A stretch of DNA of 64,000 nt from Hemerocallis citrina. Lineage: Eukaryota > Streptophyta > Magnoliopsida > Asparagales > Asphodelaceae. Each line of letters starts with the position of its first letter. The first letter of the stretch is position 1. Location: positions 50,217,065-50,281,064 of the forward strand of contig CM030366.1 in assembly GCA_017893485.1 (NCBI GenBank), given 5' to 3'. Below the pieces are notes generated by a model. That model saw only the letters and a program-made list of their open reading frames with translations. It was not told the DNA's origin and did no database searches. Made by a program: the position numbers and the translations under genes. Shown one piece after another: positions 23,650 through 35,150 of this stretch.

Positions 23650-25140
23650 AGATGGGGAAACTTCTACTGAATCTCTTCCTCTAATTCCCATGTCGACACA
23701 CCCGGCGAGTGAGGATTCCAAGAAACTCGAACCAGCTTGATGACCTTGTTCTTCAGCACCTTTTCATGCCTGTCTAAGATAGTAACTGGCAGAATCTCAC
23801 AAGACAGATCTGGTTGCACAGACAACTCTGAGTAGTCGATCACATGGCTCTCATCCCTGATGTATCTCCTGAGCCGGGAGACATGAAAGACATCATGCAC
23901 CCCAGATAGAGCCGGTGGCAATGCAAGTCGATAGGCCACCTTGCCTACTTGCTCCACAATATCAAAAGGCCCGATGAACCTGGGGTATACCTCCACCTCC
24001 GAATCGGATAATGCCTCTCCACGGCGATACCTTAAGGAACACATGGTCTCCCACCTCAAACTCCAAGGGCCTTCTGTGGACATCTGCCCATTTCCTCTGC
24101 CTGTCCTGTGCTGCCAGAAGGTGCTTTCTGATCTGAGCCACTGCATCGACAGTCTTGGTGATCAATTCTGGCCCCAACAATTTTCTCTCACCAATGTCAT
24201 CCCAGCACACTGGTGACCTACACTTCCGACCATACAGTGCCTCGTACGGTGCAGCTTTAAGACTGACTTGATAGCTGTTGTTGTACGAGAACTCAACCAA
24301 GTGCATGTGATCCTCCTAAGACCCTCCAAACTGAAGTACACAGGACCTCAACATGTCCTCTAATATCTGAATGGTCCTTTCTGACTGCCCATCTCTCTGA
24401 GGATGGAAAGCTGTACTGTACTTCAACTTGCTCCCAAGACTGCTCTGAAGGCTCTCCCAAAACTGAGATCTGAACCTAGTATCCCTGTCAGATACGATAC
24501 TGACTAGGACCCCATGAAGCCTGACAATCTCCTGCATGTACCTCTCTGCAAGACTCTCAGTAGACTGACCAACTATGAAGGGGATGAAGTGAGCACTCTT
24601 CGTCAGCTCGTCGACAATCACCCAAATGGCGTTGTGACCCTTAGGACTCCTTGGAAAGGCGATCACAAAATCCATGGTGATATGCTCCCACTTTCACTCC
24701 GGAATGGGAAGAGGTTGAAGAAGTCCGACGCTCCTCTGATGTTCTGCCTTCACATGCTGGAAGATCAAGCACTGAGACACAAATCTGGCTACGACCCTCT
24801 TCATACCATGTCACCAGAAGAGAAGCTTCAAATCCTGATACATCTTGGTACCACCAAGATGAATAGAGTATGCCGACTGGTGAGCTTCCTTGAGCAATTT
24901 ATGCCTGACTTCACCCATTGGGACACATAGCCTAGCCCCAAAGCGAAGTGATCCATCTGAGTGAATGACCATATCGGTCCTCGAACCTGCCTCAACTTCT
25001 GCTTTGAACTTCTGTAACTGCTCATCACCTGCTTGTGCTTCCTTAATCTGCTCTATCAGAGAAGACTGCAACTGAAGCATCATACAACTCCAATCGGTGC
25101 CGGGCAAAATCACATTCAAGTCCAACCTTCTCATCTGCTC
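23650..25140 (-). pseudogene. Chromovirus integrase with C-terminal chromodomain
   Basis: In order on the minus strand: the integrase zinc-binding region (HQSAYSIHLGGTKMYQDL, then CLIFQHVKAEHQ, where the second Cys of the HHCC finger appears to be Phe). The catalytic core follows, with ITMDFV, VSDRDTRF, FHPQRDGQSERTIQ (catalytic Glu) and NNSYQVSLKAAPYEALYGR. Then come the [13 protein letters not shown] and [18 protein letters not shown] blocks. At the C-terminus VLKNKVIKLVRVSW and STWELEEEIQ match the chromodomain that steers chromovirus integration to marked chromatin. Defects include a stop in place of the Trp before KWEH (about 24700), a stop near 24300, a frameshift near 23990 and a TAG shortly before the end. 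Confidence 0.9.
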
Positions 25141-25149
25141 AATAAGCTC

Positions 25150-26530
25150 CTTCTACTAAGTCAAGAACATGGCGATTGGCCTCCTGCTCAAAGCATCTGG
25201 CACCAAGTTCACCTTACCGGGATGATACTGCAAACTGATGTCGTAGTCGGCCATCAACTCCAACCAGCACCTTTGTTTTATGTTCAGCTCTTTCTGAGTG
25301 AAGACATACTTGAGACTTTTGTGGTCAGTAAAGATTTTGCACTCGGTCTCCAAGTAAGTAGTGTCTCCATAACTTCAAAGCAAAGATCACCGCTGCCAAT
25401 TCCAAGTCATGAGTAGGGTAGTTATTCTCGTGCGGTCTCAACTACCTGGATGCATAAGCAACAACCCTGACCCTTCTGCATCAACACTGCACCTAGACCT
25501 CTGCCTGAAGCATCGCAGTGAATCACGAAACCACCCGAACCATCTGGTATAGTCAACACTAGTGCTGACGTCATCTTGCTCTTCGATTCTGCGAAAGCTT
25601 CATTACAGGCCTCATCCCAAGCAAACTTCTGATCCTTCCTTGTCAGTTTAGTCAACCGCCCAGCAATCTTAGAGAAGTCTTGGACAAACTTCCGATAATA
25701 CCCTAAACTTCTCACCTCTGAAACTCACTTAGGCACTGGCCAATCTTTAACTGCAGCAATCTTGGACGGATCAACAGAGATTCCCTCACCCGAGATAATA
25801 TGCCCCAAGAATGTGACTCGAGCAAGCCAGAACTCACACTTGCTGAGTTTTCCAAAGAGCTGATTCTTCCTCAGAGTCTGCAAGACTAACCTCAGAAGTT
25901 CAACATGCTATTCCCGGTTCCACGAATACACCAAGATGTCATCTATAAAGACCATCACAAATCCGTCTAGGAACTGGGAGAAAACTCTATTCATCAAGCT
26001 CATAAACACTACTGGGGCATTCGTAACTCCGAAGGGCATCACCAAGAACTCGTAATGCTCGTACCTAGTTCTGAAAGCAGTCTTCTACACATCTGCTGCC
26101 TTCACCTTCACCTGATGGTACCCTGAGCGAAGGTCCAACTTCGAAAAGACTGCAGTACCGCCCAACTGATCAAACAAGTCGTCGATCCTAGGTAGTGGAT
26201 ACCGATTCTTCACAGTGACACTGTTCAGCTCTTAGTAATCCATGCATAACCTGTGGCTTCCTTCATTCTTATTGACGAACAGAACAGGAGCTCCCAACGG
26301 TGAAACACTAGGCCTGATGAAACCTAAATCCAACAAACCCTGAATCTGCACCTTCAGCTCTGCTAGCTCAATCGGCACTGTACCCGGCTGAACCTCAATG
26401 CCGAACTCCACCTCTCGATCTGGAGGTAACCTAGGCAATTCCTCTGGGAACACATTCAGGAATTGCCGCACTACAAGAGGCGCAGCCTCACAGCCTGTGT
26501 GCAACTCCATTGCACAACCTTTCTCATCTG
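25150..26530 (-). pseudogene. Chromovirus reverse transcriptase and RNase H
   Basis: On the minus strand the RT starts around [20 protein letters not shown]. It continues with [61 protein letters not shown] and the catalytic FIDD (25938-25949) with ILVYS. The connection and RNase H follow: [53 protein letters not shown] and [16 protein letters not shown]. The order and motifs are those of Ty3/Gypsy. Several stops (after CMDY, in the KTAFRT region and near PVPK) and a frameshift at about 25430 show it is not functional. Confidence 0.92.
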
Positions 26531-26914
26531 CCACCTTCTTACCATGCCCAAGGGCTCCCCAGCATAGAACTCAAACTCTGCATGTCCTGGAATCCTAAAC
26601 ACGACATTCTTCACTCGACAATCAATAACAGCATGAGACTCCCCCAACCAATCCATGCCTGGAATCACATCAAACCCTGAATTCCCGATCACTATCAGAT
26701 CTGCCTTGAAACCTATGCCCCCAATAATCATAGGGCTATGCTTGCACTCCCTAGAGCAAATGACAACACCGCCACCTGTGGTGATGTTCCAAGCTGTCGG
26801 CATAGCACTGGACTCCAACTGATGCTGATCCACAAATCGGAAAGAGACGAAAGAATGGGCCGCCCTGGAATCAAATAGGACATGGGCAGGGAAAAGAATG
26901 AACTAGAATGATAC
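26470..26914 (-). pseudogene. Chromovirus aspartic protease region
   Basis: On the minus strand the frame reads HVLFDSRAAHSFVS, where the usual Asp-Ser-Gly is changed to Asp-Ser-Arg, an inactivating change if real. It continues with GFDVIPGMDWLGESHAVIDC, the conserved GMDWL block of plant Gypsy proteases, and the linker to RT. A one-base shift separates it from the upstream exon-like sequence across the 154-bp interruption at 26915-27068. Confidence 0.85.
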
Positions 26915-27068
26915 CTATGATAGAATCAAAAACATGAGAAAAGATGAATAGTGCAGGATAAAAAAAGGAATAAGAAATACTGATGTGAAAAGAAACTACA
27001 CAATGAATGACGCAAAGATAACAAATAAAGCAGGGAACAGATAATATAACAACAAAACACAAATATAC
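26915..27068 (-). other. Intron-like insert of 154 bp between gag and protease
   Basis: On the minus strand GCAG is followed by GTATATTTG at the left and TATCATAG precedes GTATCATT at the right. The insert is T-rich with GT...AG borders. Removing it joins EEVIAG to sequence resembling the usual ILVHS segment of related proteases, though a 1-nt shift follows shortly after. Confidence 0.5.
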
Positions 27069-27249
27069 CTGCAATGACCTCCTCTGTGGTATCGGCTTCC
27101 TCTACAGTCGGGTTGAAGGCCTGACCTCTCCTCAGGGCAGCGGTCCTCTGACCGACGATCTGATGCTGAGGAGGAAGTGGCGTCCTGACCTGATCGCGAG
27201 TCGGCGCGACTACAGGCTGGCCTAGCCTGCCTCATGGACAGTTCCGAAC
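27069..27249 (-). pseudogene. Chromovirus gag C-terminal part after the nested LTR
   Basis: Gag resumes with the last residues of the CCHC zinc knuckle (NCP) after the family 1 LTR at 27250-30679. It continues as an Arg/Ser/Gln-rich, disordered linker ending EADTTEEVIAG before the intron-like insert. The first five bases (GTTCG on the minus strand) are the duplicated target. It links nucleocapsid to protease. Confidence 0.8.
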
Positions 27250-30200
27250 TGTAACACCCCGAATTCAAAATACAACTGAATCCGAAGTTCTACAGGATCT
27301 TTACACTTCTTTCGTACAATTTTATAAGGAAATAAAAACATTTCTTATATCAGAGTTACATTACACTTGTACATTGTTACAGCGGAAGCAATTATATAGT
27401 AATTACATAAAACAACAATTGAATCAATCCTTGAGCGGCATGTATACTTCAATTTGTCAAGCATCTTTACCCTGCATGTAAAACTATGGGTGTGTCATTT
27501 TATTCAACTGACGAAATGTTATACACGACCATCCTCTCTATGTCGGAAATAGTATAACGATTCTCAATACTTAGCAATCCACAAACTTGTCACAAACAAA
27601 GCTAAAGGGACTATCCTATTGATGTTGTGTTGTGAAGGTGCACTTAGTCCTTAATGCAATTAATTGTATTATATGACACTAATGCACACTTGTTCAGAGT
27701 CTATGCAGCCGATACTACATAGGTCTGAGAGCAAGCCCTTAACCGTTCTTTATCTTATAGGGTTCAATCCCTCGCCATGACTTAATCTACTACTGTAACT
27801 ACGGTAAGTATCCTAGATATTTTCTGACCTATGAACTCATGTCTAGATGCCCTGGAGGGAATCCCAACGTACTGTCACATGACTCATCAAGCAGGCATCC
27901 TGTGGTAATTCAGCTCCTACCATAGACAAGACACCACCCGCAGTCATCAAACACCCCACGAGCATCGCCACTGGGACGGTACTCTGGAGCAGTATCCACG
28001 CCCTATCATGACTCATCATGGGACATCCTGTGAATACTCTCATGCCGCCGATCCAATGGCCCTCATACTCAATGTTTTTCTCTTACTTTCATCACATCTT
28101 CACTATGTATCTAATCCTTAGTTTAATTGAATCATGGGATAAAATCAACTCTTAGAATGTAGCACTCCTACTATACTGGTCTTATTTAATTCACATGACC
28201 TAACCTTGGTCTTCTCATTTCAAATATCATTTAACAATTCTTTCATTGTCGGTATAAGGCTTGGCTATACCCTAATTCTCAATTTCAACTCATAATTACA
28301 ATATCGAGCTTTTCATACTCATGCGATCTTTTCATGATTAATCTCAATTCATGTTTCATAAGCATAGCATTTATGTATTCACATCTTTCATAACTCATCA
28401 CAATCATGAATTCAATTTCACGTGCAATTTATGTGTAAGAATAAATTCAACTAGTAGCAACCAATAATTCATTTATTCCACAAGTCTATTATTCTCACTC
28501 CCATTCATACTACAAGCACATCTTATAAGTCCACTTAATTACACCAATCACACTTTCCAAAATTCTTCATTATTAATTTTCATCATCAAAATCTCATTTT
28601 ATTTTTCCTTTATTTAAAAAGACAATTTGATTTCAAAAGGAAGTCCTTTCTTGCAAAAATTCCAATTTCTTAATCACACTTTATCAAAAGTCATAAATTA
28701 TTCTTATAAAGTCCAAATAATTTTTTCAGTAATTAAATCATATTTTTCCCAATTTTTAGTTATTTTTAAATTCAATTAAATCAAAAAATTCCACAAAAAA
28801 CATTTTTTTAAACTCAAATCCCCCAACCGGATTCGAACCTACAACCAGCGGTGAAACAGACAGCGCACAAGACCAACGTTCCAAAGCTGCCAATTGATAT
28901 AACTAGGGTTAAAATCCCTATGTATCAAGTCTCGGCTAATTGGATTTTTAACAAAAAAAAAATAAAAACAAGGCCGCGGTATCAAACCCGAGACCTCCGA
29001 CCACTGTAGCGACCCAAAGCTTTGCCGACCAACTGGTCTAAGTGGAAATATCGATTAGAAGGTAATTAAATAGGTTTTGATCTTACTCTCTGTTTATACT
29101 ATAATTCAAGAATTCTCAAAACAAAACTATCTCCTTTTCTCCTCTTTTGAAAACAAAGTTTCCAGAATAAAAATACATTTAATTTTACAGTAACCAGTAT
29201 TTTTAAAGGTATTTTTAACTCTTTAAAACATATATTTTGGCTTTAGTTTGCATTCCATAAATAGAATTTCAACATTCGAAAACTAAAACATACTTCTTCA
29301 AATTTTAAAGATAGTTTCTCACAAAATCACTACAAAAATATTTTCTTTCTCATGATGTTTTTAGAACACAAAAATTCATCTTTCTTAATAAATAAAACTC
29401 ATATTTTTATCCACTAATTTACACATAATGCATTCAATCTTTTGTTTGCAAAAATACAATCTTTTCATTTATTCTAATACTCATATGGCACATATAACAA
29501 TGTTTAACAATCATCTCTTAATAAATTATTCCATCAATTCATCTCTAGCATAACATTCTACTTTAATACTTTAATCAACAAACATGGTTCTAATCCTTTT
29601 ACTAGTTAATCCACATAGTTTGCATTTAGAACATACTTAGCATGCATACTAACATTAGAAACAATGAGAACATTCACTTTTACTCATAATTAATAAATTT
29701 AGTAATCAAAATAACACACATATACTAATTTATCAATTCTCTTCTAATTAGGCAAGAATGTATTTCATTTCAACTAGTGGCTTTATAATAACAATTCAAT
29801 TTCATTTCTAGCATGATTTATACTTTAGAAGTCATGGGAAACACCCACCTCTTTGAGGAAAAAGCCAACTAAAAGCTCCTAGAGTCCCCTAGAATGCGAG
29901 AGAGTACCTTCTCCTCTTAGATTGCGATGCAAAAACTCCTTCTCCTTGCTTCCTTGCCAAAACCGAGAGCTCCAAGTGTGGGGAATGAATGGCCGGCATC
30001 CAATGGTGCGCACACACTCACACTCACACTAATATATATCTCCTATATAATTTCTTCTTTCAATAGTTTCTTAGTGTAGAATACAAATAGATAGGGGGTA
30101 TTTATACTAATTCTAGGATAGATTGGAGGGCTAGGATTCATTGGATAGTTATAGGATGGATGGCTAGGATAGGAGGGGAAGTTGTAGCAACCACCCACAC

Positions 30201-30679
30201 TCAAATAAACTACCCATGCACACACACCCACTCTCCCATTCCTCAATGCACAATCCGGCCTCAAAATAGTGTGCATTGCACACTACGTGCATGCATGTGC
30301 CCCCTAGTACCCCTATTTGAAGTTTGTACAATTTTAATTAATCAAATTGTTCACATTTTGTGTCTACATGACAAGTGTGAACATTTAAATGATTAATTAA
30401 ATTTGTGGGCTTCACAAATAGTGGGCTTAGGCTTGTGGGCCAAATAATAAAATAATAAAATAAAATAATAGTTTATTAAAGTGGGCTCAAATTTAGAAAA
30501 TAGTGTTTTAGGCTGTATAAAATAGGCTTTTAGAAAAATAAAAGAAGAAAATAATTGTTCATACTATAAAATGAAACTTTATATATACAAATAAATAAAT
30601 AAATATACACATGAAATTTGCACGTGCACAACACGTGAAAATCAACATTTCCATTAAAATGAAAGTTTAGGGTATGACA
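27250..30679 (-). repeat. Family 1 LTR, copy b (TSD CGAAC), inserted in the gag zinc knuckle
   Basis: Plus-strand reading TGTAACACCCCGAATTC...GGGTATGACA, 3430 bp, flanked by CGAAC at 27245-27249 and 30680-30684. Removing it restores the CCHC knuckle: CFGCGSSDHTVR on one side and NC on the other. Transcription should run on the minus strand from a TATAAATA at about 30094-30101. There is no coding capacity, and the frames seen are short and unsupported. A tRNA-like pair lies at 28815-29046. Confidence 0.95.
28815..29046 (-). other. Two tRNA-like modules inside the family 1 LTR
   Basis: On the minus strand the downstream module contains GGTTCGAATCC (28829-28839), a perfect pol III B-box. The upstream module contains TTAGACCAGTTGG followed about 45 bp later by the degenerate B-box GGTTTGATACC. 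Neither looks like an intact tRNA cloverleaf. A comparable pair occupies the LTR copy at 47491, in the same orientation relative to the LTR. Confidence 0.6.
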
Positions 30680-31116
30680 CGAACTGTGTGGTCACTAGAA
30701 CCACAACCAAAACACCGATGGTTGGCTCGCCGGCAATCCCTGCGCACTTGCCCCGAAATCTGACAGAAGTCACAGAAACCTCCCCTCCGTTGAGCAGCAG
30801 TAGGGTAGGGACCAGCCCTGACAGCTTGGGCTAGAACTGGCCTCCTGATCGACCCTCCAGTGGGCTTAGCAGCGATAGGATACGGAGCGGACCGCTGAAT
30901 GGCATGCTTCTGCCTACTGGTCTGTTCCTGGCTTCTGGCAGCCTCCAGGATGTCAGCGTAGGATCGGAGTCGCAAGGCAGCTAGGCGATCCTGGATCTCA
31001 ATGTCCAAGTCCAACAAGAAATGGCGGCCCTTATCTTCATCATTTGCCACTATGGACGTGGCAAAGCGACTCAATCGAGTGAACTCCGCAGCATACTCAT
31101 CTGTGGTCTGACTCCC
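30680..31116 (-). pseudogene. Chromovirus gag, middle and zinc-knuckle part
   Basis: On the minus strand it starts right after an intron-like insert with GSQTTDEYAAEFTRLSRFA, the conserved gag core of Tekay-like elements. It passes FLLDLDIEIQDRLAALRL and a basic linker, and reaches CFGCGSSDHTVR, the first part of a CCHC nucleocapsid finger cut by the nested LTR. Gag assembles the particle and the finger binds RNA. This is the longest open stretch of gag here. Confidence 0.88.
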
Positions 31117-31200
31117 CTGATTCAAGATAGTGTCTTAATTAAACATTGATATATCATGAATTAACAATGAAAATTGCATAATAAACACTATCTAATAGAC
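31117..31200 (-). other. Intron-like insert of 84 bp in gag
   Basis: On the minus strand CTTACTCAG is followed by GTCTATTAG and the insert ends TTGAATCAG before GGGAGTCAG. The insert is AT-rich, contains stops and has GT...AG borders. Removing it restores the expected continuous gag frame (VLTQ followed by GSQTTDEY). Imperfect inverted repeats (TAGATAGTGTTTA and TAAGACACTATCTTG) lie near its ends, so a tiny inverted-repeat insertion is an alternative to a true intron. Confidence 0.55.
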
Positions 31201-31795
31201 CTGAGTAAGCACGACAAATTTCTGCTCCATTTCATTTCTGGTGACATCGGAAAAGAACTTCGTGAGAAAGCTCTCTGTAAAGATAGCCTAGGCGATGGGG
31301 TGCCCTAGCCATTCCATCTCAGCTCGCCACCAGATGTGGGCGAGGTCAACAAGGCTGGATACTCACGATATCCACGCGATCAACATCAGCTATCATGACT
31401 GCGATCAATAGCTGCTCAGTCCTGATGAGCCATTGCTCGGCTTCTAGCAGACCTTCAGTACCTGAGAATTTATCTGGGTGTAGCCTCATGAAGTTTGCTA
31501 CATTACCAGGTCTCAGTGGCAGCACTCCGGGTACAGGTACAATGGGCTCTCTGTTGGCAGCTTCCATAGCTGCCCTCGTCAGTTCACTATGTTCCCGCTG
31601 CATCTGCATCATTTGTTGCGTCAGCCACTTATTCTGTTCATGCTGCATCTTGCAACACTTGCAAAATAGCGGGCTCCTCCGACTGATCACCCCCAGTTTG
31701 GAAGGACGAAACATTCCTACGAGCCATAGCCTGCACAAACCGATAACAATCAGTATCCAGATTAAGTTGATAATTAATTTTTCATGCAATTGCAT
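31201..31795 (-). pseudogene. Chromovirus gag N-terminal part
   Basis: On the minus strand a Met/Gln-rich helical stretch (MQHEQNKWLTQQMMQMQREH) is followed by NFMRLHPDKFSGTEGLLEAE and WLIRTEQLL, the conserved start of plant Gypsy gag. The sequence then loses frame (about 31340) and resumes around EMEQKFVVLTQ before the 84-bp insert. The true start codon is not certain because the leader lacks a clear Kozak context. Confidence 0.8.
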
Positions 31796-31873
31796 GGTCT
31801 GTTAATGTTGAGTTAATCCTGACTGAGTCAAGCCTGTCTAATGTATTAGTCAAACTAACACATTAGCCAAACC

Positions 31874-31887
31874 TGGCTCTGATACCA
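31874..31887 (-). promoter_or_regulatory. tRNA-iMet primer-binding site
   Basis: The plus strand reads TGGCTCTGATACCA, so the element strand carries TGGTATCAGAGCCA, complementary to the 3' end of initiator methionyl tRNA. It lies 10 nt from the 5' LTR and sets the element's orientation. Confidence 0.93.
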
Positions 31888-31951
31888 CAAAAAACCTTAT
31901 CACGCCCCGCTTCCCAAATATACGGAATATGAGCGTGTGACAAAGCCCAGC

Positions 31952-31969
31952 GAATGATTTTCATCATTC
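31952..31969 (-). other. Conserved LTR hairpin (GAAA tetraloop)
   Basis: Same 7-bp stem and GAAA loop as at 20374-20391. In this 5' LTR it lies about 65 nt upstream of the primer-binding site. Confidence 0.65.
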
Positions 31970-32899
31970 ATGAGCTGTAGGATCGAATCAGCATCATAAC
32001 AAGAATATAACAAAGTGTACACAACCATGCATGCATGAATAATTTATTAATCAACATAAAACAATTGAAACAAAATAATAATATCCCAAATGATTTTCAA
32101 ATTTGGATCAAAAGATAAAACTTGGGACTATAAGTCCGTTACAAAATTCAAGTAGCAAAGAAATAAATAACTCAAAAAAACAAAATATTTAAATTGTTTC
32201 TTTTCTTCAAGCGAAGCCTAGAACCTCTACTCACCAATTCCACCAGGAAACTTGTGTCCAAAGTCTGTATATACATATACAAAAAAGAAAAAAATAGAGA
32301 AAACAAGACGAATGCCATTAGTGCAAGTTAGGGCCACAAATAGTACAAGCAAGGGTATGAAAATAAGTACAAGAATTATGGAACAAAATTTGGAATCAAG
32401 AATGTATAACATAATATAATGGGGATACATCAAGTAGTGGGATTCAAGAAACTAGCTAGCAAGAAAGACAACTCAAGTGACAAGATTGGGTAACAAGTAC
32501 TAGTAGTAGAACAAGTGGCAAGTGAACATATAATGGTATCAAGCATCAAGTGACAAGTATCACGTACAAATGTCAAGTAACAAGTCTCTAGTAACAAGTC
32601 TCAAGTAATAAGTTTCAAGTAACAAGTCTCAAGTAACGAGCATCAAGTAGGGCATCAAGTGTGTACAAGTGACAGGTTAAATCTTAAGTCTAATGTTTAA
32701 TTTTATTTAGGTAGCACTTCATTCATCTATATTTTTACTACATGGTTGCTATATACAATCAGTTATGTTTAGGCCTAGTGGTGGAGTTTATAGGGCAGTG
32801 TACTCAGGTATCCAGTATCAAGCAAGCCTTGCTCAGGAATCGAGTAATCATATAACTAGTTCATTTGTCAAGTCTTAACAAGACAAGTCATGAATCAAA

Positions 32900-33070
32900 T
32901 ATATACTAGTTCATGAATCAAATAATATACTAGTTCATGAATCAAATAATAATATACTAATTCATGAATCAAATAATATACTAGTTCATGAATCGGATAA
33001 CAATATACTAGTTCATGAATCAAATAATATACTAGTTCATGAATTGGATAACAATATAACTAGTTCATGA
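32900..33070. repeat. Tandem ACTAGTTCATGAATC units in the 5' LTR
   Basis: About seven units of 24-28 bp, compared with about five in the 3' LTR of the same element. The array therefore changed length after insertion. Confidence 0.85.
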
Positions 33071-35150
33071 AGCATGTATCAAGTGGGAAATACGGGTCCC
33101 CCTTCTGAGTATACTTACCTATATTGTCCACTACTATGGTCTTTCCCTTAAACCCCGGCTTATTATTTATTATTATCATCAAACAAGCATGAAACTGTGC
33201 AAACCAGGTCAAATAAACATGATCAAGAACATGGGACAAGTTTAAGATAATTATAAAGCATATTCGAGGGTTAACACAATTTAAGATTATCAAGAACTAC
33301 GAGAATTGCAATTCTGGACAGTATGACGTTGCTGCACCAAAACTGCGATTTCCGTTGCTACAAGATAGCACATGTGGATCCGTCAGAAGGCCTAGAAATT
33401 AGACACTTGCCCGGTTCCAATGCATATAATTAAGACACATAAAACGGCAAACTATAAAGCATTTGTGTTCAGCCAGAATTTGTAAAACTGAGTTTGTACA
33501 TATGAAACAGGGGTTGAAACTTCATTAATTAATTCTGAAAAAATTAAGTAATGTTCTCTAGGGTGTTCAGTATCAACATGCAAAATTTCAAGTCATTTAC
33601 TTACTGGTAGCATAGTTAAAATAATTGTAAACCAAAGTGGTGCAGCAGTTTTTATGAATCTGCGATTACCGATACAGCAGCAGTAAAACTACGATTCTCC
33701 TAAATCGTAACTCAGAATTTGAAAATTCTGGATGTTATTGGCAACTAGACACTTGGGGCTACATTTTATATTCAGGACTCAAGTTCAGATCTAGTGTTAT
33801 CTGGGTCGAAACAGCAAGCCAAGACAGAACAGAAACCAAACAAGACACTTTTTGCATGAAATGTATCATAATTGTACTAATTGTGAACAAGTGTATCAAC
33901 GAAGGGTTGTGACTCTTAGATCATGTGATTGGGTAAGGCGAAATATGAGATCATCAACGATAAACAAGGAGGAGTCACATTTACAATCTACTTGCAGTAT
34001 TTTCAAGGAAAAAGCTTGTACTAGAAAACGTAATGTATAAGAAGATACTTGCCTTGGGTTGTAGACGATGAATCCGACGGAGGATAACGGGAATGGATCT
34101 CGGGCGACGAGCACGATCGGCACGGATCTTGATGAGATGATCAAGATCAAGATGATCAATGGTTGAGATATGTTGGCGATGGTGATGATCAGATCTGGAT
34201 CTGATCTTAAGGAGATTCGATGGTTGAGATTCAAAGTATTCCTTCTTCTTCCCTCCTTCCTCTCTGCTTAATAAACAGCAGTGACGATGGTGGGAGCTTC
34301 GACGGTGATTGCGAGCGGCGATAGTGGGAGGGCAGTCGCGGCGGTGACTGGTGGCAGGTAGCGACAACATCGAGGGAAGCTGGACGTAGGAGGCGGCATG
34401 GCGTAGCCCAGTTCTTGGTGGAAAAACAGAGCGATGGCGGAGCTTGGGGGTTCGACGACGATGCGGGGTCGATGGGGTTGCTGGCATTGGTGGCTGCTCT
34501 GGATGGTGAAGGCAGGGACTGTTGTTGAAGGGGTGGTGGTTGGTTGCTCGGGGTCGAGCGGTGGTTGGGTGAGGGAGACGAGGACGAGAGGATGGGTTTC
34601 GGTGGTTGTGGCTCGACTGGATGGCAAAGGAAGACGATGGCGAAGATGAGCAGGGGATGGGGATGACGACTATGGGGAGACGAGGTGGCGATGATGGAGG
34701 TGAGGGCAAAGGTGATGGGAATTGGGTTTCGATAAGCATAGGGGAAGAAGGAGACGGGGGTGAGAGAAGGTAGTGCGACTGAGAGATTAGGTTTAAACAG
34801 TAGTGTGGGTTTAGGGTTAATTAGGGGTAGGAGGTTTAAATAGTAGGGATTTGGGTTTTGGGTATTTGGATAGCGGGTTTAGGTAGGATCCAAAAAGAGA
34901 TTGAGTCAAAATTCATTATAATTAGGGAAAAAGAAGTAGATGAGGTGGAACAGTCAACTCTCCATGAAGATCAACAATCAAAGCTGATAAGAACAATGAA
35001 ATTTGCAATAAATATTAGCACAAAAATTGAGTCGAAACAATGAAATGATTTTATTAGAACTGGAACAAAATACAGATCTCAAATTGATGGACAGAGTACA
35101 AGGAATGGAAATACAGTAGAAAAATACAAATACGGGAAACAGGAGTTACA

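Larger units (their letters stand above)
20320..35150 (-). mobile_element. Full-length Tekay-like chromovirus (TSD CAAGG) with a nested LTR
   Basis: A complete Ty3/Gypsy element on the minus strand, 14.8 kb including a nested 3.4-kb LTR. Flanks CAAGG at 20315-20319 and 35151-35155 are a perfect target duplication. In transcript order it has a 5' LTR (31898-35150), a tRNA-iMet primer-binding site, gag, protease, RT, RNase H, integrase with chromodomain, a polypurine tract and a 3' LTR (20320-23535). The chromodomain and order RT-RNase H-integrase place it in the chromoviruses, and the tail GAGGACGAAATTC near the polypurine tract fits the Tekay/Del clade. The two LTRs differ by many substitutions, mostly transitions, and by a tandem-repeat length change, so the insertion is not recent. 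Confidence 0.93.
31898..35150 (-). repeat. Chromovirus 5' LTR
   Basis: Partner of 20320-23535. Plus-strand reading TATCACGCC...GGAGTTACA, 3253 bp; the first G of TGTCACG has become A. It is followed by CAAGG, the TSD. It carries the same GC-rich leader (34260-34740), CAAGTAACAAGTCT repeats (about 32560-32640) and a longer ACTAGTTCATGAATC array (32900-33070). The 252-residue frame at 33981-34739 and its neighbours are leader sequence without recognisable domains. Confidence 0.93.
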
